From the NCBI GenBank assembly GCA_021399345.1, contig JAAFKI010000014.1, positions 1 through 52,524 on the forward strand: DNA of 52,524 nucleotides. Direction: 5' to 3'. The notes beneath the pieces were generated by a model. It was given only the letters and a program-made list of their open reading frames with translations, was not told where the DNA came from and did no database searches. Source of the stretch: Candidatus Heimdallarchaeota archaeon (lineage in GTDB: Archaea > Asgardarchaeota > Heimdallarchaeia > Heimdallarchaeales > Heimdallarchaeaceae). The position numbers were made by a program, and so were the translations under genes. Shown one piece after another: positions 1 to 7,244 of the stretch. How positions within the stretch are numbered: position 1 is the stretch's first letter; each line of letters starts with the position of its first letter.

Positions 1-32
1 GTTATCTCTTATTTCTGTTGGAGAATATTACA

Positions 33-299
33 ATGAATGATAAAATAATTGGTTTAGTGATGATTTTTGGTTCACTGTCAATTGTTGGGTTTCTTTTATT
101 TTGGACAATCATAATGCCCATAATCTGGGAAGACCGACTTTTTGATGCTTATCTTGGATTAGCTATTACTGTTTTCATTATTATTTCAATAGCACTATTG
201 TTCATTGCTTGGGTGGGAAGGATTTTTCTAAAAAATAGGGCACCTAAAGAAGTGGTGTTTGATGAACAAATAGAAGAATATAAAAAAACAAATGATTAA
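33..299 (+). CDS. Small two-helix membrane protein of unknown function
   Basis: An 88-residue protein if translation starts at the ATG at 33; a TTG at 18 would add five residues. It has two hydrophobic segments, about residues 5-28 and 40-64, separated by a short polar loop, and then a charged tail of about 20 residues ending in a Lys/Asn-rich stretch. This is what a small integral membrane protein looks like. I recognise no family motif. Its stop codon touches the start of the NAC gene (TAAATG), so the two are probably co-transcribed and translationally coupled. Function unknown. Confidence 0.55.
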   Translation: MNDKIIGLVMIFGSLSIVGFLLFWTIIMPIIWEDRLFDAYLGLAITVFIIISIALLFIAWVGRIFLKNRAPKEVVFDEQIEEYKKTND

Positions 300-686
300 A
301 TGAACGTGATTAAAATGAGTGGAAGAAGACCTATGTCTCCTCGAGATGCAAAAAGAATGCAAGCAAGGATGAGACAAATTGAACTAGAAGGAGTTGAAGA
401 GGTCATTATACGTTTCGCTGATAAGGAAACAGTGATTTACACTCCAACAGTTATGAAAGCCTTTATTCCTGGTATGGTGGAATCAGATACATTTCAAATA
501 GTGGGGCCAGGAACAGATAGACCTAGGGGTACTGGAGATGGTGCAGTAGCGGGAGTTAATTTTACTGATTCAGACGTTGAACTAGTAATGGCTCAAGCTG
601 GTGTTTCAGAAGAAAAAGCAAGAAAAGCACTTGAAGAAGAAAACGGAGACTTAGCTGGAGCTATAGTCCGATTAAAAACCAAATAG
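300..686 (+). CDS. nac: Nascent polypeptide-associated complex protein (NAC alpha)
   Basis: Archaeal NAC is a homodimer that sits at the ribosomal exit tunnel and shields emerging polypeptides. The N-terminal region is basic (RRPMSPRDAKRMQARMRQI), followed by the NAC beta-barrel (about residues 20-75, with the typical IELEGVEEVIIRF and VMKAFIPGM segments). A C-terminal UBA domain follows (about 92-128, beginning DSDVELVMAQAGVSEEKARK). Length of 128 aa is slightly over the usual 110-120 aa. It directly follows the small membrane protein gene and converges with the PUA-domain gene downstream. The assignment is secure from the NAC plus UBA arrangement. Confidence 0.95.
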   Translation: MNVIKMSGRRPMSPRDAKRMQARMRQIELEGVEEVIIRFADKETVIYTPTVMKAFIPGMVESDTFQIVGPGTDRPRGTGDGAVAGVNFTDSDVELVMAQAGVSEEKARKALEEENGDLAGAIVRLKTK

Positions 687-690
687 TAGG

Positions 691-1176
691 TTACTTTTTT
701 TTTCCTATTCCTTTTCTGGTAGAAATCGCAACTCCAGATTTCATTTCTTTAATTAGTTTTCCAGGGATTTTTGCTGTACCAATACCTAGGAATTCTCCCT
801 TCTGATTTGTAATAATAACCTCATCTTTAGCAGAAATATCATCATCAACATCTACAACATGTTTAGAGAAAACAGTTTTACCATCTCTTACAAAGGGTTC
901 AGCATCGTCATTAACAATAACTTTGAAACCAAAATTATTTTTGTGAAGTATTTCACCCCCTAAAATAGAAGGAACTAAAAATCCATCACGTACGCGAAAA
1001 GAGCAGATTCTTTCATTTTTCCTATAGATATACCTGATTCTGTTAGTACCTCTTGATCTTTCAACCAGTGTATCTTCTGTGAACAATATGTCTCCTGCTC
1101 CTTTTCCAAATTGAAAATCAGCTATACTCTGAATCTGTCTCAAATCAAAAGTAGTAGGTTTTTCTAATTTTTGCAT
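691..1176 (-). CDS. Stand-alone PUA-domain protein resembling the C-terminal part of archaeosine TGT
   Basis: A 161-aa protein. Residues 12-50 (LRQIQSIADFQFGKGAGD, then VERSRGTNRIRYIY) match the linker domain that precedes the PUA domain in archaeal tRNA-guanine transglycosylase and ArcS. The C-terminal part (from about 78: VIVNDDAEPFVRDGKTVFSK through DEVIITNQKGEFLGIGTA) is a PUA RNA-binding domain. No transglycosylase catalytic barrel is present. In some archaea the archaeosine enzyme is split into a catalytic chain and a PUA chain, and this could be such a PUA subunit. It could also be an independent tRNA-binding protein. Starts at ATG 1176; convergent with the NAC gene. Confidence 0.75.
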   Translation of the reverse strand: MQKLEKPTTFDLRQIQSIADFQFGKGAGDILFTEDTLVERSRGTNRIRYIYRKNERICSFRVRDGFLVPSILGGEILHKNNFGFKVIVNDDAEPFVRDGKTVFSKHVVDVDDDISAKDEVIITNQKGEFLGIGTAKIPGKLIKEMKSGVAISTRKGIGKKK

Positions 1177-1233
1177 ACATTGAAAATCTAACCTTACAGA
1201 TAATAAGAATTATTATAATTAAGAGAATCGAAA

Positions 1234-1479
1234 TTACTGATTTTTGCTTATTTCTTGAGCTTCATTAAATGAAATAACAACTTGATCCCAGTCCTTTAAC
1301 ATTGCTTCAAGAAATAGTTCTCCCTTATCGGATAATTGAAAATATCTTCTAGTTCTTCCGTCGAAAATTTCATTTCTAACTGAAACCAAACATCTCTCCT
1401 TTAACCTAGTTAAGATGTTATTTCTTATTATATCTGCTAAAGGAGGATAGGTTTGAGGTAATAATGAAAATGATATCAT
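1234..1479 (-). CDS. Short PadR-like winged-helix protein, possibly a truncated remnant
   Basis: About 81 residues from the ATG at 1479 (a TTG at 1488 is also possible; an in-frame TGA lies just upstream). The stretch NNILTRLKERCLVSVRNEIFDGRTRRYFQLSDKG resembles the recognition helix and wing of PadR/MarR-type regulators (normally '..YPLLKRLEERGLV...DGRPRKYYRLTEEG'), followed by an acidic helix. The first helices of the winged-helix fold are missing compared with full PadR proteins (about 100+ aa). It is therefore either a minimal variant or a decayed gene. It lies 25 nt after the start of the Taw2 stop region and is read on the same strand as taw2. Regulatory target unknown. Confidence 0.45.
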   Translation of the reverse strand: MISFSLLPQTYPPLADIIRNNILTRLKERCLVSVRNEIFDGRTRRYFQLSDKGELFLEAMLKDWDQVVISFNEAQEISKNQ

Positions 1480-1503
1480 AAATCTCAAAAGAGCTCAAAA
1501 CGA

Positions 1504-2364
1504 TTATTTCTGAACAAAACAGTCAAAACAATAGTGAATTAATCTTGGTGAAAATTTCTTTATTTGTCTCTTTTCTTTTATACTAAATTCACATTTTAGA
1601 GATTTGATTTGTGATGTAACTGCTTTTACTGCATCTTCAATTTTTCCTCTTTGGATGATTGTATGGTAGTGGATCCATCCTTTTTTATTAATGGCATTCA
1701 CAGCTCTAAAGAGCTGCTTGGTATCACTTTCAAAATAACCCATTAAAACTCTTGACCCGATATCTTTGGGAGTTTTATCTCTATTGTCGCCAAGGATTGG
1801 GAAATATTTTTCCTTAATTTTGTTTTCCTCAATATTTCTCACAAGGAAATTGTAAGCTTCCACATTCATCTCTATACCATAACATTTGACTGTGGAATTA
1901 TTCTTGACAATTGGAAGAGATAGGTTTCCAGCACAAGCAAACATATCCACAATTATTTCATTATTCTTTACTGTGTTAATGAGATATCCCCTTTCTCCTT
2001 TATTCCCCGGAGAGAAAGTAATCTTCGCAACATCGATGTTGAAAATAGTGCTATACTCCGTGTGTTTAGTAGTAGTTCTCTCTTCCCCTGCAAGATGGAT
2101 GATTTGAGGTTTACGATAATTTGAATCAGTTGAAAACTGCTCTATAACCACATTAACTTGAGGATCAATATCAATAACGATATTTCCAATATCTTGTTTA
2201 TAATAATTCAATTCTTGATCAATGTGTCTGAAAATTGCTATATCTCCAATAATAGAGTATCCTGAAGGCAACTTATTCATTAGTTCACCATCAAGTTTGT
2301 CTTCTAACAAAGTTTGCAGTTGTTTCTTTAGTTTCATTAAATCTAAAATATCTTTCAACACCAA
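1504..2364 (-). CDS. taw2: tRNA wybutosine-synthesis enzyme Taw2 (aminocarboxypropyltransferase)
   Basis: Taw2/TYW2 transfers the 3-amino-3-carboxypropyl group of S-adenosylmethionine to C7 of the imidazo-guanosine at position 37 of tRNA-Phe. The 286-aa chain has the Trm5/Taw2 N-terminal domain (GYSIIGDIAIFRH, 36-48) and a Rossmann SAM-binding core (DMFACAGNLSLPI, 140-152; acidic E165). The signature LMGYFESDTKQLF (207-219) followed by IHYH (231-234) replaces the NPP motif that marks the Trm5 methyltransferases, and that is why I call Taw2 rather than Trm5. No other wyosine gene lies in this window. Divergent from endA, with 37 bp between the starts. Confidence 0.88.
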   Translation of the reverse strand: MVLKDILDLMKLKKQLQTLLEDKLDGELMNKLPSGYSIIGDIAIFRHIDQELNYYKQDIGNIVIDIDPQVNVVIEQFSTDSNYRKPQIIHLAGEERTTTKHTEYSTIFNIDVAKITFSPGNKGERGYLINTVKNNEIIVDMFACAGNLSLPIVKNNSTVKCYGIEMNVEAYNFLVRNIEENKIKEKYFPILGDNRDKTPKDIGSRVLMGYFESDTKQLFRAVNAINKKGWIHYHTIIQRGKIEDAVKAVTSQIKSLKCEFSIKEKRQIKKFSPRLIHYCFDCFVQK

Positions 2365-2401
2365 TTTTTAATATTATCTCCCTTTCACTATTACTAGGAA
2401 A

Positions 2402-2944
2402 ATGGTTATCGTTGCTAAACTCCATGATGAATACGCTTTGATAAATGATAAAGAAGGTAATTCTATCTATAGTCAAGGTTGGTTTGGAAAACATACTAAA
2501 TCTGGTAATGTTAAGCTCAGTCCATATGAGACTGTTCTATTATTAGAAAGGAAAAAAATAGATGTGAAAGGCGAAAACGAAGCTTCTTTGCCTTTATCAG
2601 ATGTAGTAGCGCATTTTTCAAACAAAATTCCAGATTTCTTGGTTCGTTTTTTGTTATACAAAGACCTAAGGAACAGAGGTTATGTAGTAAAAGAACACTC
2701 AGAAACTGGAAAATACTTTGAGTTATATGAGAGAGGAGCAACACCAAACAAAGCCAAACATTTGGCATTAGTTGTTACAATGGTAGAAGGTATAATGTTT
2801 GATATTGACGATATTGATCAAATTGTTTCACAAGCAAAAGAAATCAGTAAACAGTTAATTTTCGCCGTTATAGATAGTTTAGGAGATGTTTCTTACTATA
2901 GTGTAAGTGAATTAGAATTCACAAAAATAGATATCGATGGTTAA
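2402..2944 (+). CDS. endA: tRNA-intron (splicing) endonuclease
   Basis: Cuts the bulge-helix-bulge structures at the exon-intron joints of precursor tRNAs. At 180 aa it has the length of the homotetrameric single-domain class. The C-terminal catalytic domain runs from about residue 78 (LLYKDLRNRGYVVK) and shows the expected triad: Y109 (ELYERG), H120 (KAKHLALVV) and a Lys in EISKQLIFAVIDSLGDVSYY (K150). Two tRNA genes in this same window carry introns at 37/38, so the enzyme has local clients. The PIN-ATPase gene follows after 9 nt, probably in one transcript. Confidence 0.93.
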   Translation: MVIVAKLHDEYALINDKEGNSIYSQGWFGKHTKSGNVKLSPYETVLLLERKKIDVKGENEASLPLSDVVAHFSNKIPDFLVRFLLYKDLRNRGYVVKEHSETGKYFELYERGATPNKAKHLALVVTMVEGIMFDIDDIDQIVSQAKEISKQLIFAVIDSLGDVSYYSVSELEFTKIDIDG

Positions 2945-2953
2945 GGTTTTATT

Positions 2954-4765
2954 ATGCATTACGTCCCAGATACTTCAACAATAATCAATGGTCAGTTTCT
3001 AAAATATCTTGCTGAAAAAGAAGATATTGAATCAATAGTTCTTTCTCGTGTTGTGATAGCTGAAATTGAAAATATGGCAAATCAAGATAAAACAACAGGT
3101 ATGACAGCTTTAGAAGAATTACAACGTATGAGAGATTTTTGTGCAAAACGAGGTATAAACATGATTATTGATGGTCAAAGACCAACATATAACCAGATTC
3201 GAGGTGCATCAATAGGTGAGTTGGATGCCCAAATTAGAGAACTGGCAGCTGAATATGATGCAATTCTAATAACTTCAGACCGTGTAATGGCCGAGATAGG
3301 AAAAGCTGAAGGATTAGCAGTTGTTTTCATGAAAGAGGAAACAAAAAGTTTGGGAAAGAAAGTTGAAGATTATTTTGATGAACAAACTATGTCTATACAT
3401 CTAAGAGAAAATAACTTACCTCTGGCAAAAAAAGGACTCCCTGGCAATTTTCAATTAGTACCTCTTCAAGGAGAACCAATTCTAACTCGCGAGACATTAG
3501 ATGAACTAGCAAAAGATGTAATTGAAAGGGCTTCTAGAGAAAAAGATAGTTTCATAGAATCTGACCAACATGGAACAACAGTAATCCAGTTGAAAAATAC
3601 TAGAATTGTTATACTTCGACCACCCTTCAGTGATGCAATGGAAATTACTGCAGTTAGACCTATTATAAAACTAACCTTAAGGGATTATAAAATTGATTCA
3701 AAGCTCCTTGAAAGGATAGAAACACAAGCTGAAGGAATAATCATTGCAGGTCCACCTGGTGCTGGAAAAAGTACCTTTGCTACAGCAATGGCTGAGTTTT
3801 ATGCTGATAAAGATAAAATTGTTAAAACTTTTGAAAATCCAAGAGATCTTCAAGTGGACAACAGAATAACACAAATGTCCGGTTTTGAAGGAGATATTTC
3901 TGCATCTGCAGATTTGGTTCTTTTAATGAGACCCGATTATGTAATTTATGATGAATTGCGAAGAACTAAGGATTTCGAAACCTATTCCGATTTACGTTTA
4001 GCGGGAGTAGGGTTGCTTGGGGTTGTTCATGCTACTCAAGCTATAGATGGTATTCAAAGATTCATCAAGAGAGTTGATTTAGGTATTATCCCATCAATTG
4101 TCGACACAATCATCTTCATTTCTGAAGGGAAAATATCGAAAGTTTATACACTTGAGCTTACAGTAACAATGCCAAAAGGATTTACTGAACGTGATTTAAG
4201 TCGTCCTGTAATTAAGGTTAAAGATTTTCACACAAATAAGGATGAATATGAAATTTATACATTTGGAGAACAAATTGTTGTTTCACCTCTCAAAAAACTA
4301 AGTATGAAACACTCAAAAACAGGTAAAACAATCACAGCTAATTCTGGTCAAATACAAAAGGTTCTCAAACAATATTCTGTTTATGATTTTACTTTTGACT
4401 TTGATCCACCTAATTCTCTTACCCTATTTGTTTCAAATAAAGATAAACCCCGTGTAATTGGAAAGGATGGACGTAATATAGATGAAATAGAACAGAAATT
4501 GGGATTATCAATAACTGTAAAATCATTTAACGAACAAGAAGAAATGGAATTTGTCATTGATATGTATCCGTCCAAAGGTAAACTTAATCTTGTGTTTCCT
4601 AGTGTTTGTATAGGTAAAGATGTTATTCTAGCAGTAAATGGATCACCTTTGACTCAATTAACAGTTGGTAAAACTAGTGAGATAAGTGTAGTAAAAAATA
4701 CAGAAATCGGTAAGATGCTCATGGAAGCTCATCACAAAGGAGATACCATAACAGCTTTATTGTAG
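2954..4765 (+). CDS. PIN-domain / KH-domain P-loop ATPase (PilT-like, archaeal family)
   Basis: A 603-aa multidomain protein found widely in archaea. The N-terminal PIN nuclease-like domain (about 1-130) keeps the acidic residues D6, E37, D91 and D109. The central PilT/VirB11-type ATPase has Walker A GPPGAGKS (266-273). A KH RNA-binding motif (PRVIGKDGRNIDEIEQKLG) sits near residues 490-515, and a small C-terminal beta-rich region follows. The combination suggests an RNA-directed, ATP-driven ribonuclease or remodeller. The exact substrate is not established for the family as far as I know. It follows endA closely and converges on rpiA with only 1 nt between stops. Confidence 0.88.
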   Translation: MHYVPDTSTIINGQFLKYLAEKEDIESIVLSRVVIAEIENMANQDKTTGMTALEELQRMRDFCAKRGINMIIDGQRPTYNQIRGASIGELDAQIRELAAEYDAILITSDRVMAEIGKAEGLAVVFMKEETKSLGKKVEDYFDEQTMSIHLRENNLPLAKKGLPGNFQLVPLQGEPILTRETLDELAKDVIERASREKDSFIESDQHGTTVIQLKNTRIVILRPPFSDAMEITAVRPIIKLTLRDYKIDSKLLERIETQAEGIIIAGPPGAGKSTFATAMAEFYADKDKIVKTFENPRDLQVDNRITQMSGFEGDISASADLVLLMRPDYVIYDELRRTKDFETYSDLRLAGVGLLGVVHATQAIDGIQRFIKRVDLGIIPSIVDTIIFISEGKISKVYTLELTVTMPKGFTERDLSRPVIKVKDFHTNKDEYEIYTFGEQIVVSPLKKLSMKHSKTGKTITANSGQIQKVLKQYSVYDFTFDFDPPNSLTLFVSNKDKPRVIGKDGRNIDEIEQKLGLSITVKSFNEQEEMEFVIDMYPSKGKLNLVFPSVCIGKDVILAVNGSPLTQLTVGKTSEISVVKNTEIGKMLMEAHHKGDTITALL

Positions 4766-4766
4766 G

Positions 4767-5486
4767 TTATGAATCCCTCTTTATCAACTTTGCATTATTT
4801 TTTTTACCAATTATGATTTTATCTGCATCGGAAGGAAATAGTCCATTTTCAACGATTCCAGCAATGTTGTTCAGGTTCATCTCCATGTTAAAAGGATTAT
4901 ATTCTTGTTTGAAAGTTATATCTCCTATAATGTTACCATTGTCTGTTATAACTGGTCCTTTCTTTCCTGAACCATATCTAAGCTGAAGTTCTCCTCCTAG
5001 ATTGAATATGGGTTGAAGAACTGTTATGATTGCCTGTTTTATGATTTCTACAGGAACGGGATAGCTTAACAGATCTCTTGGATATTTTGAGCTATCTGCA
5101 ATTACTAAGAATTCTTGAGAAGCTCTTGCTATTATTTTTTCCAGTGTTAAAGCTCCCCCACCACCCTTAATCATAACATAATCTTTTGTAATGATATCTG
5201 CACCATCTACATAGATGTTTATCTCAGGATATTCAAGTAACGTTGAAACAGGTAATCCTGCTTTAACCAATTCAAGATGAGTTTCTGCAGACGATGGGAT
5301 AGTGATTATTTCCAATTCATTTTTATCAACAAGCTCTCCTAATTGTTGAATGAAGTACTTCACTGTTGAACCGGTTCCTACTCCTACAACAAATCCATCA
5401 TAAATGAATTCTTTCGCTGCTTTTTGAGCAGCAAAAAACTTAGCTTTTTCTTGATCAGAGAACTTTGAATCTTTTGAATTCATCAT
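4767..5486 (-). CDS. rpiA: Ribose-5-phosphate isomerase A
   Basis: Interconverts ribose 5-phosphate and ribulose 5-phosphate, supplying ribose for nucleotide synthesis. All RpiA signatures are present: VGVGTGSTVKYFI (phosphate loop), IPSSAETHLE, INIYVDGADII with the catalytic Asp pair, and MIKGGGGALTLEKI. At 239 aa it has normal length. Two adjacent ATG codons (5486 and 5483) could both serve as start. The protein ends with a Lys/Asn-rich tail after the conserved GLFPSDADKIIIG. It stands alone, convergent with the PIN-ATPase gene. Confidence 0.95.
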   Translation of the reverse strand: MMNSKDSKFSDQEKAKFFAAQKAAKEFIYDGFVVGVGTGSTVKYFIQQLGELVDKNELEIITIPSSAETHLELVKAGLPVSTLLEYPEINIYVDGADIITKDYVMIKGGGGALTLEKIIARASQEFLVIADSSKYPRDLLSYPVPVEIIKQAIITVLQPIFNLGGELQLRYGSGKKGPVITDNGNIIGDITFKQEYNPFNMEMNLNNIAGIVENGLFPSDADKIIIGKKNNAKLIKRDS

Positions 5487-5644
5487 TAAGTCACTTCGAG
5501 TTAATCAGAACTGAAGACAATTTAGTTAAAACAAATTAAAACCTTTTTACTATCATTAATTTTGTAAAATAAAAATAAGAGGAGTAGAAAATATTCTCTA
5601 TTTTCATTCCTTTGCAGACGAGAATTTTACCAGTGGAGCAAATT

Positions 5645-6571
5645 TTATTGCTGTTCACTCATGAATTTTTTTAATCTGTCTAATTCTTTTAACATCTCTT
5701 TTCGAAGAGCTGCTATTGATGTGCTCTTAGCAAACAAATCCCCTTCTCCTTCTCCTCCTGCTGGAGCAGCTGCTGGAGGCGCTACTACACCTGGTGGTTT
5801 TGGAGTTGGAACAGTTGGCGCTGGAATTGAAGGTGTTGTAGCTGGTGCACCAGTTGGTATTGGTGTTGGCATTGGTGGACTTGGAACTGCTGTAGGTGGT
5901 GGTGTCTTACCCACACCTGGAGGTGGTGGAGGGGCTGCTTTTCCAGTTACTGGGGGTGCAGCTGGTGATGGTGGTGCTGGGGGTGTTGCAACAGCTTTTC
6001 CCCTTTTCCTCTTTTTTGTTTTTGGAGGCTTAACCGGTTTAACGGCTAGTGGGGGAGCTGGGGGAGTTGGAGGTGCAGTTGCTGGAGTAGCTGAAGGAAC
6101 ATCTATTTTCTCTTCACCTTTTATTTTACTCAGATAATCTCCCTGCATCTTCTTTAGTTCCTCTTCAAGTTGAGAAACTTCAGCTTCTCTTGCTGTCTTT
6201 TCAATCTCATCTTCAATTTTCTTAACATCTGAAGCGTATCTTACTGATAGTCTACCAAACACTGATTCACTGATATCCTTCTTCCTATGAGCACCAGACA
6301 AAGCTTGCTGTGCTGCCTCGAACTTTGTTTTCTCAATTTTAAGAATAGCAATACGTTCTGAAGGAGGAATATCAGAAGGTGTGGGTAGATCTGAATCCAT
6401 ATCTAAATCAAGGAGAGAAGGGCCTTCTTTCTTTCGATATACTCTTGTTGTAATGAACACTACAAGTGCACTTAGAAATGTAAAAATGACTAAAAGGTAA
6501 ATTAGCATCTTCACTCCTGGATCAGTTAAACTTGCTGGAGGTAAATTCTCAAACCAATCTATAAGCGACAT
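5645..6571 (-). CDS. Single-pass membrane protein with coiled coil and long proline-rich region
   Basis: A 308-aa protein of no family I recognise. It has a short N-terminal segment, one hydrophobic helix (about 21-41, LIYLLVIFTFLSALVVFI) followed by basic residues (RVYRKK) that would place the bulk in the cytoplasm. A charged coiled-coil region follows (about 70-150). A low-complexity Pro/Ala/Thr stretch comes next (about 158-271), containing runs such as APPPPPGVGK and PPTPPAPP and a basic patch KTKKRKR. The protein ends in a short amphipathic helix (283-305, STSIAALRKEMLKELDRLKKF). The proline runs need aIF5A for translation. The architecture looks like a membrane-anchored scaffold. The Gly-rich reading frame on the other strand is only its antisense. 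Confidence 0.7.
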   Translation of the reverse strand: MSLIDWFENLPPASLTDPGVKMLIYLLVIFTFLSALVVFITTRVYRKKEGPSLLDLDMDSDLPTPSDIPPSERIAILKIEKTKFEAAQQALSGAHRKKDISESVFGRLSVRYASDVKKIEDEIEKTAREAEVSQLEEELKKMQGDYLSKIKGEEKIDVPSATPATAPPTPPAPPLAVKPVKPPKTKKRKRGKAVATPPAPPSPAAPPVTGKAAPPPPPGVGKTPPPTAVPSPPMPTPIPTGAPATTPSIPAPTVPTPKPPGVVAPPAAAPAGGEGEGDLFAKSTSIAALRKEMLKELDRLKKFMSEQQ

Positions 6572-6839
6572 ATCCTTGCCTCTGAATTATTATTGTTATA
6601 ATCCTTTTATTTGTTTCTCTGTCTATTAAGTTATTAGATTATACTTAATAAACTCTGTCAAAGTGTCCAATTAAAAAAGAAGATAATATCTAGAAAATAT
6701 TGTCCCTTTGTGTGAACAACATTGCATTTTTTCGATAAACAACCGTTTTAATGCTGAGGAGGGAAAACTTGTTCAATCTTACCTATGAAGAAAAAAAACT
6801 AGAACAACTTTCTTCAGCAAAGAAAACTAAAAAGAGAGT
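6572..6839. other. Intergenic stretch upstream of the IS607-type element
   Basis: No gene seen. The left half (to about 6660) should hold the promoter of the proline-rich membrane protein, which is read leftward. The right half must contain the left end of the IS607-type element, but such elements lack terminal inverted repeats and target duplications, so the boundary cannot be fixed by eye. A weak similarity is visible between CGTTTTAATGCT near 6749 and CGTTTTACTGCT at the right junction (9235-9246). It may mark the two ends or may be chance. Confidence 0.4.
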
Positions 6840-7151
6840 ATGCGAGTAAGAATAGGATTAGCTGCAGAATTAAAGGGAGTACCTTCAAGTACCTTGCGAA
6901 GATGGGAAAAAGAGGGAAAACTACTTCCAGTTGAAAGAACCATGAGAGGACACAGAAGATATAAACTAACCCAATTGGAAGGGAGAAAAGAGAACGGAGA
7001 AGGAGAAACAAAGGAAAGAATCGTACTGGGTTATGCGAGAGTGAGTGCAACTAAACAAAAGAAAGAACAGGAAAGGCAACAAGAGCAACTAAAGACCTTT
7101 GCTCAGCAGCAAGGAGGGAAGCTTAAGAAAGTGTATACCGATATTGCTTAA
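6840..7151 (+). pseudogene. tnpA: Truncated IS607-family serine recombinase (TnpA)
   Basis: The 103-aa product begins with a MerR-type helix-turn-helix (MRVRIGLAAELKGVPSSTLRRWEKEGKL), as in IS607 TnpA. A linker and the start of the resolvase domain follow (VLGYARVSATKQKKE), where the Ser in YARVS is the expected nucleophile. The frame stops at VYTDIA, just where the family continues with a Ser/Gly-containing loop and about 90 more residues. No continuation is visible in the three forward frames of the 90 nt before tnpB. The missing part includes the catalytic arginines, so the protein cannot be an active recombinase. It might still bind DNA through its HTH. Confidence 0.8.
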
Positions 7152-7244
7152 GGGACGAACGAGCAGAGAAAAGGTTTACACCACCACCACAATGAGAGTT
7201 TGTCGAGTTTAAATACCATTTTGGGGATTAGATACTGAGACACA

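Noticed and set aside
5661..6137. Gly-rich 158-codon frame on the plus strand
   Set aside because: It is the antisense of the Pro/Ala-rich stretch of the membrane protein (Pro CCN codons read as GGN Gly). The minus-strand frame has a start, a TM helix and varied sequence outside the repeat.
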